Part shown: piece after piece, positions 48,141 through 59,843 of the stretch
Numbering within the stretch: the first letter of the stretch is position 1
Layout of the letters: every line of letters begins with the position of its first letter
From: Polytrichum commune
Lineage: Eukaryota > Streptophyta > Polytrichopsida > Polytrichales > Polytrichaceae
Assembly (NCBI GenBank): GCA_950295325.1
Contig: OX485808.1
Span: 19,798,527-19,862,526, forward strand
Direction: 5' to 3'
Length of the DNA stretch: 64,000 bases
Program-made: the position numbers and the translations under genes
Notes under the pieces: generated by a model
Databases searched by the model: none
What the model was told of the DNA's origin: nothing
Seen by the model: only the letters and a program-made list of their open reading frames with translations

Positions 48141-48960
48141 TGGAGTGAGTAGCCTTCAAATTAGTTAATTGACATATGAGGTAGCTAACCCATGCGAGAA
48201 CTAGTTAACCTCACGTTTGCAACACCTAGTTAGCATTTAGGATTGAATATAAGTTATCAAACTAGGAGTTAGTTAACTTTTTTTGGACCATGTTTTTGTG
48301 AATGAAATCTAACTCATCTACAACTCTCCAAATGTTAAGTAACTCTTTACCAATGATTATCCCTGGTCATTTTTGAATGCTTGCTTTTCATTTTCCCCAA
48401 CTTTTCATTCCACTACGAGGTGGACCACATTACGTCTTACGTCAACCTTAATTAGCATACATCTCAGATTATAAAAAAACAATGTTTTGATGAAAATATT
48501 ATGTCATAATGAAAACACAGTTGGTGTGGGTCGCAAAAATCATAATGTTCATAATGAGTGTGATGTTCAAACTTGGAAAAGTTAAGCAAATCTTTGTGTT
48601 GCTCAACCTTAACTCCTCTCTTCAGTTGGTTAACCTTTGCTTAGTCGTAACTGGTGGGAGTGGGCATGAGATCGGTTCGCTAGCATACTAGTTAGTCGAT
48701 TCTTAATAACTCATACTGTTAACTAATTCTCCTAAGTAGGTGGTGTGGACAATATGACCATGACTATTTTAGCTGACTAGCATTCCAGTTAGCTAATCTT
48801 CATCAACTCATAAGTTAGCTACACCGATTACCCAAATTACTACATGTCATTGTTCCGAGTTACGCAATGATATAACTACGCAATGAGAATCTAACAATAT
48901 ACTAAACAATGTCATTTACATTCTATAATGACCGAACAACCTAGTAGACATTCGCTAGTA
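48140..48960. repeat. Block rich in TTAGCTAA/TTAACTAA-type motifs
   Basis: Variants such as TTAGTTAATT, GTAGCTAACC, CTAGTTAACC, CTAGTTAGCA, GAGTTAGTTAACTT, GGTTAACC, CTAGTTAGTC, GTTAACTAATT, CAGTTAGCTAATC and GTTAGCTACA are scattered through the 800 bases. No regular period was found. Confidence 0.45.
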
Positions 48961-49506
48961 AAATCCGAACTCTTGAGCAAGATGTTATAGCCCTACACAA
49001 CTCCGAATAGTGACACGCACCGATTTGGATAATCAATTTAGATGACCTAATTAGGTGGCGTGGGTGGGTGGGCCCCACCATATGGACCCCACCAATATTA
49101 TTTTTTATTAATAGTATTATTATGATCTCCCCACCCGCGTGCTTGGAAAGAAGTTGATTCGTAGTGCTCCGGCTGGCCCCGAATGCCAATTATTTAGGCA
49201 GCAGCCACAGCCGGTCGTCCTCTTGTGCTTGTCTTCACATTCGGACATGCCCCGCCTGCCCGCCCACACATGCTTGTCTTGTTGGAAGCCCTCGAATTAA
49301 ATACACCATCAATGTTCATAAAATACTCGCGTCCACGTCATCGCCACCTCAGCTCATGACCCATTCGAGGGCCGTTCTCACCACACCTGGCGCCCAAGTG
49401 GCGGAACATGTGTCCCCGGCCGATTCGGAACCGACGGTGAAGATTCGATGGTTGCCTTCCGGAATTCGTCCAATCTTGTTCCCAATCGCCATGGACTCGA
49501 ATGCCT
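48961..49506. other. Spacer, GC-rich from 49140
   Basis: A 120-codon plus-strand frame (49164-49526) and an opposite 90-codon frame coexist. The former runs into the next MITE, so neither is called. Confidence 0.3.
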
Positions 49507-50001
49507 ACACGAGCCAAGAGCCGTGACCGTGAAATGGTGAGAGCCCAAAAGAAAAGTGTCCGAAGGGCGTCCCAAGAAGCCTCCCAAATCGTGTAGTGTG
49601 GTCACCGACCTTCGAGTGTAGTGTGAAGCCATATGTGACCGGGCCCTCAACCAAATGCTATTTCGATGAATTTCTATTCATGCCGGTCCTCACACATGAT
49701 AGAATAGAATAAATCAACGGTTGTGAGCGTACGGAGTGCCATGGTCTCCCGATTCTGTGTTAGGCCTACCTCCAAGAGATGGTTTTTGAAAATAGTCCAA
49801 GTGACCATGAAACGTGATCCATTCGATGTAATGTAGGAATCCGAGTAGACTTTACATCCATGTTGCATTCACATACTCTGTTGGTTGGTCCCTCAAGCGT
49901 AGTGTGAAGAAATGAACTTGGACCAGCTCCGCCTTTCCCACCAATGAGAGTGCTTGAAATGTAATGCTCACGGGCTCTCAGTCTCGTGTGCGAAGTGGCC
50001 C
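49507..50001. mobile_element. Harbinger-type MITE (subfamily A), left tip lost
   Basis: The sequence from ACACGAGCCAAGAGCCGTGA to CTCGTGTGCGAAGTGGCCC is closely similar, throughout, to 54237-54746. The right end is followed by TTA. The first dozen or so bases of the left terminus do not match, so the tip is missing or replaced. Confidence 0.75.
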
Positions 50002-51770
50002 TTAGCATGTTGGAGGTTCATGTTAAAATAATATAAAATAAAACATGTATGTGAATGTCCGTAAGTAGGTTTGAATTTGGGTCTTTGCGCACCCATTGAT
50101 GTGAACCAACTTGTGTTAACCATGAGCACACTTACTAGTGTTGTTGCCTAGCATCAAAGTTTATCATATCTATATATATAAAAAAGGGAAAGTTTGGAAC
50201 CAAGACCATGAGAGTGGGGGGAACATGGTCCCCAATGAAGTTCCCAAAAACTTTGTCCTCACTCTTCCGCTCCTTCAATGGTTGAAATCCCAAGTTCATC
50301 CTTGCATAAGGCCCATCTTGGTAGGAATCGTGCACATGGATGTGTCCGTCGGCTTTCTCCTTTCCGTTTGGATGGATGAGGGGAGAAAATGTGAGAGAGC
50401 ATTGGAGAGTTAGGTGGGTGAAGTACAAATGTTGATGATATTGAAGGTAGACATACCCATTACCAATCGCTCATCCAAGGGTGTATGGGCTATCAAGACT
50501 TGTTTGTTCTTTTTTCTTTTTTCTTTTGCTCTTTATAAAGGTGTGAGATAATCCATAATTCTTATAGTATGTCCATCAATCGATTACTTATGACTCATAA
50601 CCACCTTGAATAGGTAGATGACGCAATGCTCTCATGGATCGTCATCCATTGCCTTCTTGTTTGATTATCTAGTCCGAAACTAACACACAATCGAAACCAA
50701 CATATTTGATCAATATTATACACTTGAAGCTCCTAAATGTTTGATTGTGGTGGAAGGTGTTGGGTATATGTACCTTAGTGTTTCGTGTCATGTACCTTAC
50801 ATAGGCTACTTCAATCCTCAAAATGTTCCAATTCGCGTCCCAACAAACATTGAAGTAGGTCCAGACTCAAAGGGAGTTTAGTAATTTTATCTTGGTTTGT
50901 ATTGATGGAATAAATCATATAAATAAATAAATAAATATAAACTACTAGCATTATCATGTATTGATTGATGAATATAAATATAGTATATCTTATCAAGCAT
51001 AACTATAATATGATAATTTAATGTAAAACACAAACACAGATTGAGCTCCCACATGTGTTCGATTGTGGATCGACTTCAAGTTGTAAGAGTATGTTCACAT
51101 GTCATCAATACAAGGCCTTGCAATGGGGCAATGTTGGGTTTAACCCAAGAGTTGGATCCACATGTCAAGCCCAATTGCTATTGTACTGCTCGCCTCGTCT
51201 AGAAAGCTCTCCAAGGCTTTTATATTTGTTTCCTTAGAACGTATTGGATGTGCATGTGCATGTGGTCATATCAACAAATTGTTGTTCACATTCTATTCAC
51301 AAAAGAAATTATTATTATTATTAACTTCACAACAAATTTGTAGTCGGTGGTCATCTTAATTTGTAGGCACAATCAGCTTTGATCAAATATGTATATGAGG
51401 GTGCACATGTATAACTAGTATGAAACATGAATTTAAACTCTTATATTCCTAAAATGTTGTGGAGACCACATCACACACTTCCAAAAGGTCAATGTATAAT
51501 AATCTCGTAACCATTGACACCTAGTGTGTATAAAGTGATTACTCCAAATCAATTTTATTAATCTAGGGTAATAATTTTCTTTTTAATAATATAATGGTAC
51601 ATAATAGAGAATAAAAATATATATAATTATCAAAATTTGTTGAAACACTTACATAGTTTCCACATTTTATTATCCTCGCATACTATTTTTTTCTCTCCAT
51701 GGGTATGCAATGGTCCACTATAGAATAAATGCAAAATCTTACAGAAATTTTGGAAAATGGTTACATATGA
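50002..51770. other. AT-rich spacer, no supported gene
   Basis: It holds TA runs (about 50170-50180), TTTTCT runs (about 50510-50528), AAAT runs (50919-50938) and ATT runs (51310-51323). Opposed frames at 50135-50428 are not called. Confidence 0.4.
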
Positions 51771-51772
51771 TC

Positions 51773-51792
51773 ACACACACACACACACACAT
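51773..51792. repeat. CA microsatellite
   Basis: About ten CA units. Confidence 0.9.
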
Positions 51793-51839
51793 TTTGATAC
51801 ACATTTTGTATTCGCATAAATATTTATACAACTACATTG

Positions 51840-51841
<2 letters not shown>

Positions 51842-51894
<53 letters not shown>
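51842..51894. repeat. GA microsatellite of more than 50 bp
   Basis: An uninterrupted run of about 26 GA units, the longest dinucleotide repeat in the window. A 150-codon frame crosses it and is not called for that reason. Confidence 0.95.
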
Positions 51895-51895
<1 letters not shown>

Positions 51896-53954
51896 ATAAT
51901 CATGTATGTATCATCATCTAGATTGGTCAATTCTAGTTTGCATTGTAACATTGTTTTTTCCTTGTCATATGTCCATATTGACATATGGGTTAGATCACTA
52001 CTTCACCAAATCAACCAAGTCATCCTTCTTAACCGCATTAAGAGCAACCATATCTCCTTCTTAATAAAACACCATCCCTCTTTAATCAAACACCCATTAG
52101 AATATGTTGGGTTAAGCTTGCCGTCCCTTATTATGTTGGCTACAATATGTCCCAAATTTTAGCAGGCTTGGTTAACAAACAAAATCACCGCACCAAGTGA
52201 AAACTAATAGAAGTATCAAGCCACTATAAAACAATACACTAAATAGGATATTTAGTGCTTGATTATATTTAATGTTGTTACTACCCTACCATGCTCAACA
52301 CTAATTTTCAAAATTTGGACAATTAGTGTTAGAAGATATGTTGGAATTCTCCTCTTATCATTGTTTATTTTTATTTTTTCAAATCCTTACTAACACAGAA
52401 TTCAAACATGTAACTTCCACATATTACCATAGTTGATATTTAGTGTTTGAGTTTACATTTAATGTTACTTACTTTCATAGGGTTATTGATATTTAGTGTA
52501 TGTGTTTGTATTTAGTGTAGCACACTACAAATAGACCACGGGTTATTACGCACTTTACACATCCGGAAGAAACAAAATGCTCCTATAAGAGTGTTTTGAG
52601 GGCCACCATACGCCATATACACCAACCAAGATCTCAAGCACGTTCTTAGGTAGTGAAGTGAAAAGGAAGATAACCCTGGCTCATAAATGTCAATGGCCGA
52701 GACTTTATTAGCATTGTCAACATGGCAGTGATATGGTCATACTTCCTAATCACAACAAGGAGGAAATTAATTAAGCAACCCTCCCTTCATAGGGCTTCTA
52801 CTTTGACAAAGTAGTCATAAGCACCTGCTTTGTGGATTTGTGCTTATAAAGAGAGTCTATGTTTATGGCATAGAAATTTGGGATTAGCTATACGAAAAAG
52901 TTTTTCAAGACTCAACATGTAACTTGTGGAACGGAACATGTATATCGTAGGGAGGAGTAGGACAAATTTCTATGCCAAACAAGCCGCAAGAGTATGAAAT
53001 AGAGCATGCACAAGAGCAATCAACTGTAGAAGTGGTCCTCATATGTGTTCATGTGCCCATACATCCCACAAACCCCAACAAGATTATAAGTAATGCGTAT
53101 AGAATCATGTGGCTAGGGAAGGGAGCCCTGGATTTTTCTATTTAATAGCCATGTCTTCCTTTCTTTATATTTTATTATAAATTATTCAAAATTTAAGTTG
53201 TTTTTATCAGTTATGTTTTTATTAACTTTTGAATGTCAAGCCATCACTTCTTCTTCTTCTTCTTCTTTTTTACTTCTTTTTTGTATGATTTTTTTTTCAT
53301 CCACAAATTCCATGCAAAAATGCCCTCCTTTCATCAATTACTTTTGATCAAATTATTATTTTTACTGTAATACTTTTCATGGGAAGCTTATATGTATAAA
53401 CTCTTGTTGATTACTAAAGGGTTATGCTCCAATGAATTCATAGTTTGTTCTTCCATCTTCTCCACACATGTTTATAATTTCAAACTTTGATATTCATATC
53501 TATTATAAGCTTTCAGTGTTAACTAAGACTAGCAATTAGTAAGATGATTCGTTATTGACTTTTCATATCGTCCAAACTGTGTTGACCTTTCAAACATGTC
53601 CTCTTACATCTATTGCAAGAAGAATCAAATTCCGTATGGAATCGTACTATACCACGCATGGATGACATGAGTTTTTTCTTTGACAACACTCTAGACAAGT
53701 GTAGAGAACATGAGGTATCTTATGACCTCTTACTTGTTCGCGTTAACAACGCATTGTTCTTGTGTGAAGAACAATATCCTCACACTCAAACACCCAACTT
53801 ATTCTGTGGGCATGCGACTACACTAAACATGATAGTTTAATGCCACTTACTATTTGGATTTACACAGTGCTATATCTTCTTACCATTGATGTAACTTTTA
53901 ACCAAGTACAGATTTCAATGTTCTATAGTGTCCAAACTACCAATTCCACATTCG
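51895..53954. other. Spacer with R2-like motifs and one unassigned frame
   Basis: ACACTAAATA and TATTTAGTGT motifs recur between 52230 and 52520, as in R2. A TTC run lies at about 53248-53268. A plus-strand frame at 53613-53840 has protein-like phrases (MDDMSFFFDNTLDKC, EVSYDLLLVRVNNALF) but no identified family. Confidence 0.3.
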
Positions 53955-54048
53955 TTGGAGAATATATATGAGATATACAGTAAACAGATGTAGCGTTACG
54001 TATTTTCAAATAGTAAGTGACACTAATCACAATATGTGGTGTAGTACC
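53955..54048 (+). repeat. Dispersed repeat, pair with 21690-21782
   Basis: TATATGAGATATACAGTAAA, TCAAATAGTAAGTGACACTA and a GGTGTAGTACC tail parallel the copy at 21690. Confidence 0.5.
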
Positions 54049-54236
54049 ATTGTTAAATTTGCATTTCATTCAATCCCCACAATAAAGTGCAAATCCTACG
54101 TGACTAGACTGTTTGCCTAAAGCCACATCGCCGGGTCCACGAGCTAGCTTTCCTTTCTTTATTTTTGTGCCAAGTGTGACCCAACTTTTGTTAGTGCTTT
54201 GAGAGATTGAGATGGCAACAAACCTACTCTAACTTA

Positions 54237-54746
54237 GGGCCACTTCACACACGAGCCAAGAGCCGTGACCATGAAATTGTGAGAGCCCAAAAGCAAAGTG
54301 TCCAAAGGCCGTCCCAACACACCTCCAAAATCATGTAGTAGTGTGGTCACGGATCCTCAAGTGTAGTGTGAAGTCATATGTGACCGAGCCCTCAACCAAA
54401 TTCTATTTCAACGAATTTCTATTCATGCGGGTCCTCACACATGATCAAATAGAATGAATCAACAGTTGTGAGCGTTTGGAGTGCCATGGTCTCCCAATGG
54501 TTTTGTGTTAGGCCTTACCTCCAAGAGGTGGTTTTTGAAAATAGTTCAAGTGACCATGAAACATGATCCATTTGATGCCATGCAGGAATCCATGTACCTT
54601 ACATCCATCTTACATTCACATACTCCGTTGGTCCCTCAAGCGTAGTGAGAAGTAGTGGACTTGGACCGGCTCCGTCTTTTCCACCAATGAGAGTGCTTGA
54701 AGTGTAATGGTCACGGGCTCTCAGTCTCGTGTGTGTAAGGTGGCCC
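54237..54746. mobile_element. Harbinger-type MITE (subfamily A), full length
   Basis: The left end reads TTA then GGGCCACTTCACACACGAGC; the right end, on the other strand, reads GGGCCACCTTACACACACGA. The left flank is TTA and the right flank TAA, so the 3-bp duplication is imperfect. It is 510 bp and closely similar to 49507-50001 along its whole length, which shows that both are copies of one mobile sequence. Confidence 0.8.
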
Positions 54747-54749
54747 TAA

Positions 54750-55399
54750 GATACAGACATTGTTAATGTCAACCCACAATCATGGTATAGAGTTCTAACA
54801 GAAACATCAGCTGTTTCTGTATATATATATATATATATATAAATGGTATGGCCACCAACACGACATGCGTTCTACGTCCGACAAAGTGTAGAATCTAGAC
54901 TTCAAACTTCAAGTCTTCAATTCGGAATTTGAAGAAATTAACAGGTTTATCACTCAACGTTCTCTTCATAATACAGTACTGACATGTTATCAAGGATTCA
55001 TATCAAGGACATATATCCCTGCAGTTGGAGCCCAAGTAGTTTACCAGCGCAGGCGGAAGGAAGACCCCACTCTTTCCATGGATACTTCACATTTAATTAA
55101 ATCGAGGTTTAATTAAAAGAAACCATGTCAGAATGCCACTTTATTTGCCATTCACTCCCTCTAATGTTAACTTAGATAAGCTATTGGGTATGACCAATAA
55201 GAATATATAGTGGCATAAACCATTCCCTTAATTATTATCACAGCTCATGGCCTAAAGTCTATTGTTCAAACAACTGGATAGTCGTTGGACATCCAAGCAG
55301 GCTGTGGAGAATCAACAAACCTCTAATTAATAGGGAATTGCCACTAATTAAAGACACAATCAAATGGGTTCCAAAATCCCCAATACAGTAGACCAGCGA
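54750..55399. other. Spacer, nothing recognised
   Basis: A TA run lies at 54821-54841. No other feature is supported. Confidence 0.4.
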
Positions 55400-56085
55400 T
55401 GTCCGAGGGAGGCAGAGTTCGGGAAGTTTTTGAAGCCTTAGTGGCTAATTGCCGGTAGTTGCTACGAAGGGTCGGATTTTTTCCAATTTACATCGGCAAC
55501 AGCCGGTCTTTTGTAAAATCAATCGGCCAATTGCCTATATTTTCATATTTTCATTGGCCGATATCCGATTAAATGGAATTCATATCGGCACTAATTGTTT
55601 TAAAAATGTATGAAAAGTTATTAGAAATCATTTCTTAGTACAAAATCTTGAATAAGTGAAAAGAAAGGCATGTTCAAAACTTTAAATTTGAAGAGTTAAT
55701 ATCCTTGGCAGGAATTGAACCTAGCAATGCCTTCACCGCTTGAAGGCCAAGGGTCCCCCAATTCTTCATAGAAGCAATTGGATTTGGTCATGGAAAGGTT
55801 GCATAATTCAAAAAGTTTAAGGTTTAGGGTACTTCCTCAAGTGCATCATCAGATGCCCTAGACAAATAGCACTCTGGATGCTTCCGGTTGAAATCCAGTA
55901 ACTCACAAGAAGAATCGGCTACATTTCCGGGACATTTTTTTGGGTTCATCGGCTAATTGCCGGAGAATTGAAATTACAGTCAGATTGCCATCCGATGGTT
56001 GGAAATTTGGACCGGCCATGAGGGGAAATCCATCGGCTCATAATGAACTAGCCGTCGGTTTTCCCCGAACATAGGTCCGAGGACA
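55400..56085. repeat. Inverted-end block rich in TCGGC/AATTGCC motifs
   Basis: The left border TGTCCGAGG and a GTTCGGGAAGTTTTTGAAGC segment are mirrored at the right border by TGTCCTCGGACC and GTTCGGGGAAAACCGACGGC read on the other strand. Within it, GGCTAATTGCCGG, TCGGCCAATTGCC, TTGGCCGATATCCG and TCGGCTAATTGCCGG recur, mainly in the outer thirds. No clean target duplication was found. This looks like a nonautonomous DNA transposon with subterminal binding motifs, superfamily unknown. Confidence 0.45.
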
Positions 56086-56162
56086 GAAACTAAGTTACTC
56101 CAAAATGGTGAAGCATTGCTTAATTTGCTTCACTTTAGTTGAGTCAGCAAGAACATAAAGGG

Positions 56163-56209
56163 TTCCTCTTTTTTTCTTTTTTCTTTTTTTCCTTTTTTCC
56201 TTTTTTTCA
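56163..56209. repeat. T-rich TTTTTC tract
   Basis: Runs of T broken by single C bases. Confidence 0.8.
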
Positions 56210-56388
56210 CAGGAGAAAGCCTCACATGCATTGCCCATATTCACCCCACTAGAGTTGATGTTAGGAAGAATCATGTACAACATGCATCAAAAGTCTTCCC
56301 ACTTCTGATATTGATGTCAACAGAGTTGAGTAACTGAAGAAAGAGAAGTACAAAGCTCAGCTTAACTAAGAACCACCATGGTTACTTA

Positions 56389-56853
56389 GGCCCACTTTAT
56401 ACACGGTTTGGGGCCGGCTCGAGCACTGGCCTGATTCATGTGTTATTGAGTCTCACTTTGTCCTAACATTATCAACTTTTTGTGGGTCCAATCTTGTCAC
56501 ATGTAAAGTGATGAGACCCGATTTTAGGTCCCGATGTTTGAAGAGAAAGTGTAGTGAAGAGAATTAACCTTTTATGGACTGATAGTAGAGATGTTTATTA
56601 TTCAATGGGTGAGCCCAATCCAGCCCACGTTGAGAGTTCGGGCTGAGGAAAAGCTCGTCCCGATATATTCAAGCCGGCTTGAATGTTTGGCGTCAAAATT
56701 GTGCTACCTGGGATGCCTCATGGGACAAGTGAGTGTTCGGGCCGGCCCCTAGTATAAAGCCCTTGAGCTGGATTTGATGAAACCAAGCGATTCTATTGGC
56801 CAAAAAAATGGAGAGTTTGAGCTCTCAATCTAGCCCCAAGTATAAAGTGAACC
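56389..56853. mobile_element. Harbinger-type MITE with TTA duplication
   Basis: The left end reads TTA then GGCCCACTTTATACACGG; on the other strand the right end reads GGTTCACTTTATACTTGGGG, and TTA follows at 56854-56856. The ends continue into TTGGGGCCGGCTCGAGC versus TTGGGGCTAGATTGAGAGC. The 465-bp element is GC-richer than its surroundings. Confidence 0.75.
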
Positions 56854-57559
56854 TTAGAGGCAAATTTCTTGAGGTATGCAAGCTCAACAAGGTCCATATG
56901 GAATCTTGTCAAAATAGTTTATGGTTTCGGTGTAAGGGGTATAAGGAGATCTTAGCGTCCATGGAGAGGGAAGTTGGGACATGAATGATGAGTGGTGAGC
57001 GGTCACATGTGAGCCATGATGTCAAATATACCGAATTGTTACGAGTTTAGGGTTCGTACTCAACATTTAGCACTCAATTTCTTCAATTCAATACAATTAA
57101 TTTTTTTGGAAACTCATAAATGGAGGGGCCTATATCATGGATTATTTGATAACATTTCAATCAAATGTTGCTTCTAATTATAATGAGCTGCGTGCAAACA
57201 AAGTACTCGAGAAACATTGAAACATTAGTGTGACCATGTATGGACATATTGAAATAGTAGTGTATATTATACAACACTAGAATCATTACTCATGTTCAAC
57301 AACACTAGCAACCTCAACTAGCCTCATGACCTCGTTATAGTTATATGTTGGAGGCTGAATGAACTCGTCATTGTCGTAATCCACCTTGCATAGAAAATTT
57401 GAACACACAGTAAAGGTGTTTGTTGTACACTTAGTTCCCTTTCTTTCCCAAAGCTTCGTCGTAATATGAGTTTTATAACTTCATAACTTCATACTTTTGT
57501 TTCGTTCAAAAACAAATTCATGTATTGTGAGATTTTATTCCATAGTCACCCGCACGGGT

Positions 57560-58479
57560 CATTTAGAATAGTGACCCCCCGTCATCAATCATTGTGTGAA
57601 AGTGAGAAAAAATAATTATGTTTGTGATTGGGCATATACATGGCCGGTGAAGGTGGCACTATCATCTCTTGGAGATAAAAACATTACTTCCTTTGCTTTG
57701 TGCGGATCCTCATTCACTAAAGAATCCAAGCTCCGAATTTTCAAATTTGGGAAATCAAACGTGCCTTGTTACGTTTTTTATTCAAAGCTTCCGATCTTAT
57801 GTAATTTTGTTGTTTCTTTAATTTCTGGTCAGATCCCTCATTTGCTTTAACTAATTATGTGATATCATTAGGTAAAATTGTAGAGAGTTTCTTGCTAAAT
57901 AGTCCATCGATCATGTAGCATATGTCTTCTCCGCTTGGATGGAGAGGTCTAGCCTTCTATATATGTACACTCCTCGATGGCTTCGTATTTGGTAATTTAA
58001 CGTCTTCCATGATATTCCTTGATTTTTACATTGCCCTAAAGTTTCTACCCTTTTGAAGAGGGAGAAGAATACAAGGCCTTATTAGATGGAACTCATGATG
58101 CACAAGAGGACAAGGATTCAATGGAGATCTTTGCACCACTTGTGTCATCGCAACTTTGTAAGAGAAAACCAAAGATGTAGAATTGTTGTGGCATCAATTT
58201 TGGCTCTTGGGAATACTTCTTGTAATAACACCCATATCCCCCCCCCCCCTCTTCCCTCACAACATGTTTTGAGGTTGGTTCTACAAAACATGGATTCTAC
58301 TTCTTTTGTGATGAGGACGATGTCGGAGAACAGATAGATAGAAACTCCAACCCCTTTCAAGCAAGGGGCCGACGTGAATAAAGTGCCCGTTCGTAATGCC
58401 AATGACCCGATGCCCATTGGACAAGGGGACATTGGGACAAATACTACTCTCCCCTTGTCGGAGAACACATCTATGCTTA
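57560..58479 (+). pseudogene. Decayed gene relic, possibly plant-mobile-domain type
   Basis: A frame from 57596 to 57850 (WAYTWPVKVALSSLGDKN) is followed after a gap by 57915-58065, VAYVFSAWMERS and YTPRWLRIW with stops, then FNVFHDIP and FLHCPKVST, and after a frameshift EEYKALLDGTHDAQEDKDSM near 58050-58110. A later frame reads GFYFFCDEDDVGEQI near 58287. The Y-P-R...F...DIP pattern loosely recalls plant mobile domain proteins, which are often transposon-linked. Stops and frameshifts show it is not functional. The 1.9-kb Harbinger element begins at its right end and may have split it. Confidence 0.3.
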
Positions 58480-59231
58480 GGGCTGCTTTACACCTAGAGG
58501 CCGGGCCAATTTGTTGTGTAAGAGTCTCGAAATCCTCACTTGTAATTACTCAAAAGGCTAAAATCGGCCCCAACCCCTTTATACCTAGAGGTTGGGCCGA
58601 TTTGGTGGTATGGACTTTTTAATCAAAAAATGCATGGTATGACACGGCCCGAGCTCATTGAATTGGGTGCACCCAAAATGGAAGGCTAATTCTTGGCCTC
58701 AAGGCCAATGTCAAATTTCAATAAATAAAAAAAAACATTTTTTAATGAAATATGATCTTTTAGCGAACCATATTGTGAGGCCAAACCACCCACCCTTAAG
58801 CGTCCTAGTCCGGGTGAGGGAATGGGTATCACATTCATGTTCACATAACTCCCTCTTCCCCACTTCGTAAGAATCCATCACATTTCACATCAATCCTTGC
58901 ACACCAATCCATTCCATGATAATATTACAAGCGTTGACGAACGCTCTTATCTATTATCACAATCCTAACACACTCTATTACGATCCCAACTCCACTCTCA
59001 TACGAGTTCACCCACTAATCCTACCATTTAATGCCTATTGTTCCCCTAGCTTGCTAATGAACTAATTATATAAATTAATACTATATGATAACCTAATTAA
59101 CTAACTATCCCTAATCTAATGTGGCACTATGGGATTCCCCCCTCCTTTCATCACCTTGGTCAACCCTTTTAGGCCTATACCTACATCCCTCGAGGCTTGG
59201 CATAATAAGCCTCTACCACTGCCTCATCCGT

Positions 59232-59700
59232 AGCTGCCTTGCCCAAAAATTAGCCCCTACAGTCGCCTCAAATCACAGCTGCATTGCCCAGCAGTAAGCT
59301 CATACAGGCACCTCAGTTCGCAGCTACCCTGTCCAACAGTCAGCTCCTTCAGTTACCTCGGTTCGCAACTGCCTTGTCCACAGTCATCCCCTACAGTCGC
59401 CTCAATTCACAACTGCATTGCCCAGCAGTAAGCTCCTAAAGTCACCTCAGTTCGCATCTACCCTTAGTTCGCAGCTGCCTTGTCCACAGTCAGCCCCTAC
59501 AGTCGCTCAATTCACAACTGCATTGCCCAGTAGTAAGCTCCTAAAGTCACATCAGTTCGCAGCTACCTTGTCCAACAATCAGCCCTTACAGTCGCCTCTA
59601 TTCGCCGCTGCATTGCCCAACAATCAGCCCCTACAATCACCCCAATTCACAGTTGCATTGCCCAACAGTAAACTCCTACAGTTGCATCAATCCGCAACTC
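59232..59700 (+). repeat. 45-bp tandem array, about eleven units
   Basis: Unit anchors (CAGCTGCATTGCCCAGCAGT and variants) fall at about 59232, 59277, 59321, 59367, 59410, 59472, 59516, 59560, 59605, 59650 and 59695. Most spacings are 43-46 bp; one is 62. The unit has the form cAGCTGCcTTGcCCAACAGT, then CAGCCCCTACAGTCGCCTCA and a TTCG or TTCA linker. The dominant 45-bp period equals 15 codons. Confidence 0.9.
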
Positions 59701-59843
59701 TACAGTCCGGCATAAAACTACTAGGGAGGGGAAGAAGAGAGAGAGAAAAGAGAGAGAGAGAGAGGGAGAAGAAGGGAGAGAGGGAGAGGGGAGAGAGGGA
59801 AGGTGCACCCAAAGCCACACACCCCCTAACCTTACCCAACTAA
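59418..59843 (+). other. 141-codon frame through the 45-bp array
   Basis: This frame reads about six 15-residue repeats of the type PLQSPQFAAALPNNQ, then a charged tail rich in R, E and K produced by the GA tract. The array before 59418 falls in other frames because of 43, 44 and 62-bp spacings, and no promoter or start context was seen. I treat it as a by-product of the array, though translation cannot be excluded. Confidence 0.3.
59726..59802 (+). repeat. GA-rich tract
   Basis: AGAGAG, GGAGAA and GGGAGA units run for about 75 bases directly after the 45-bp array. Confidence 0.9.

Noticed and set aside
49164-49526. 120-codon plus-strand frame
   Set aside because: It is opposed by a frame on the other strand and ends inside a MITE.
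51710-52162. 150-codon plus-strand frame
   Set aside because: It passes through CA and GA microsatellites, giving long H/T and R/E runs; the remainder has no recognised domain.
55703-55752. tRNA-like segment on the minus strand (paired ends CCTTGGC/GCCAAGG and a GGTTCAATTCC box)
   Set aside because: Only about 50 bases separate the paired ends, no proper D or anticodon arm can be drawn, and it lies within a repeat block.
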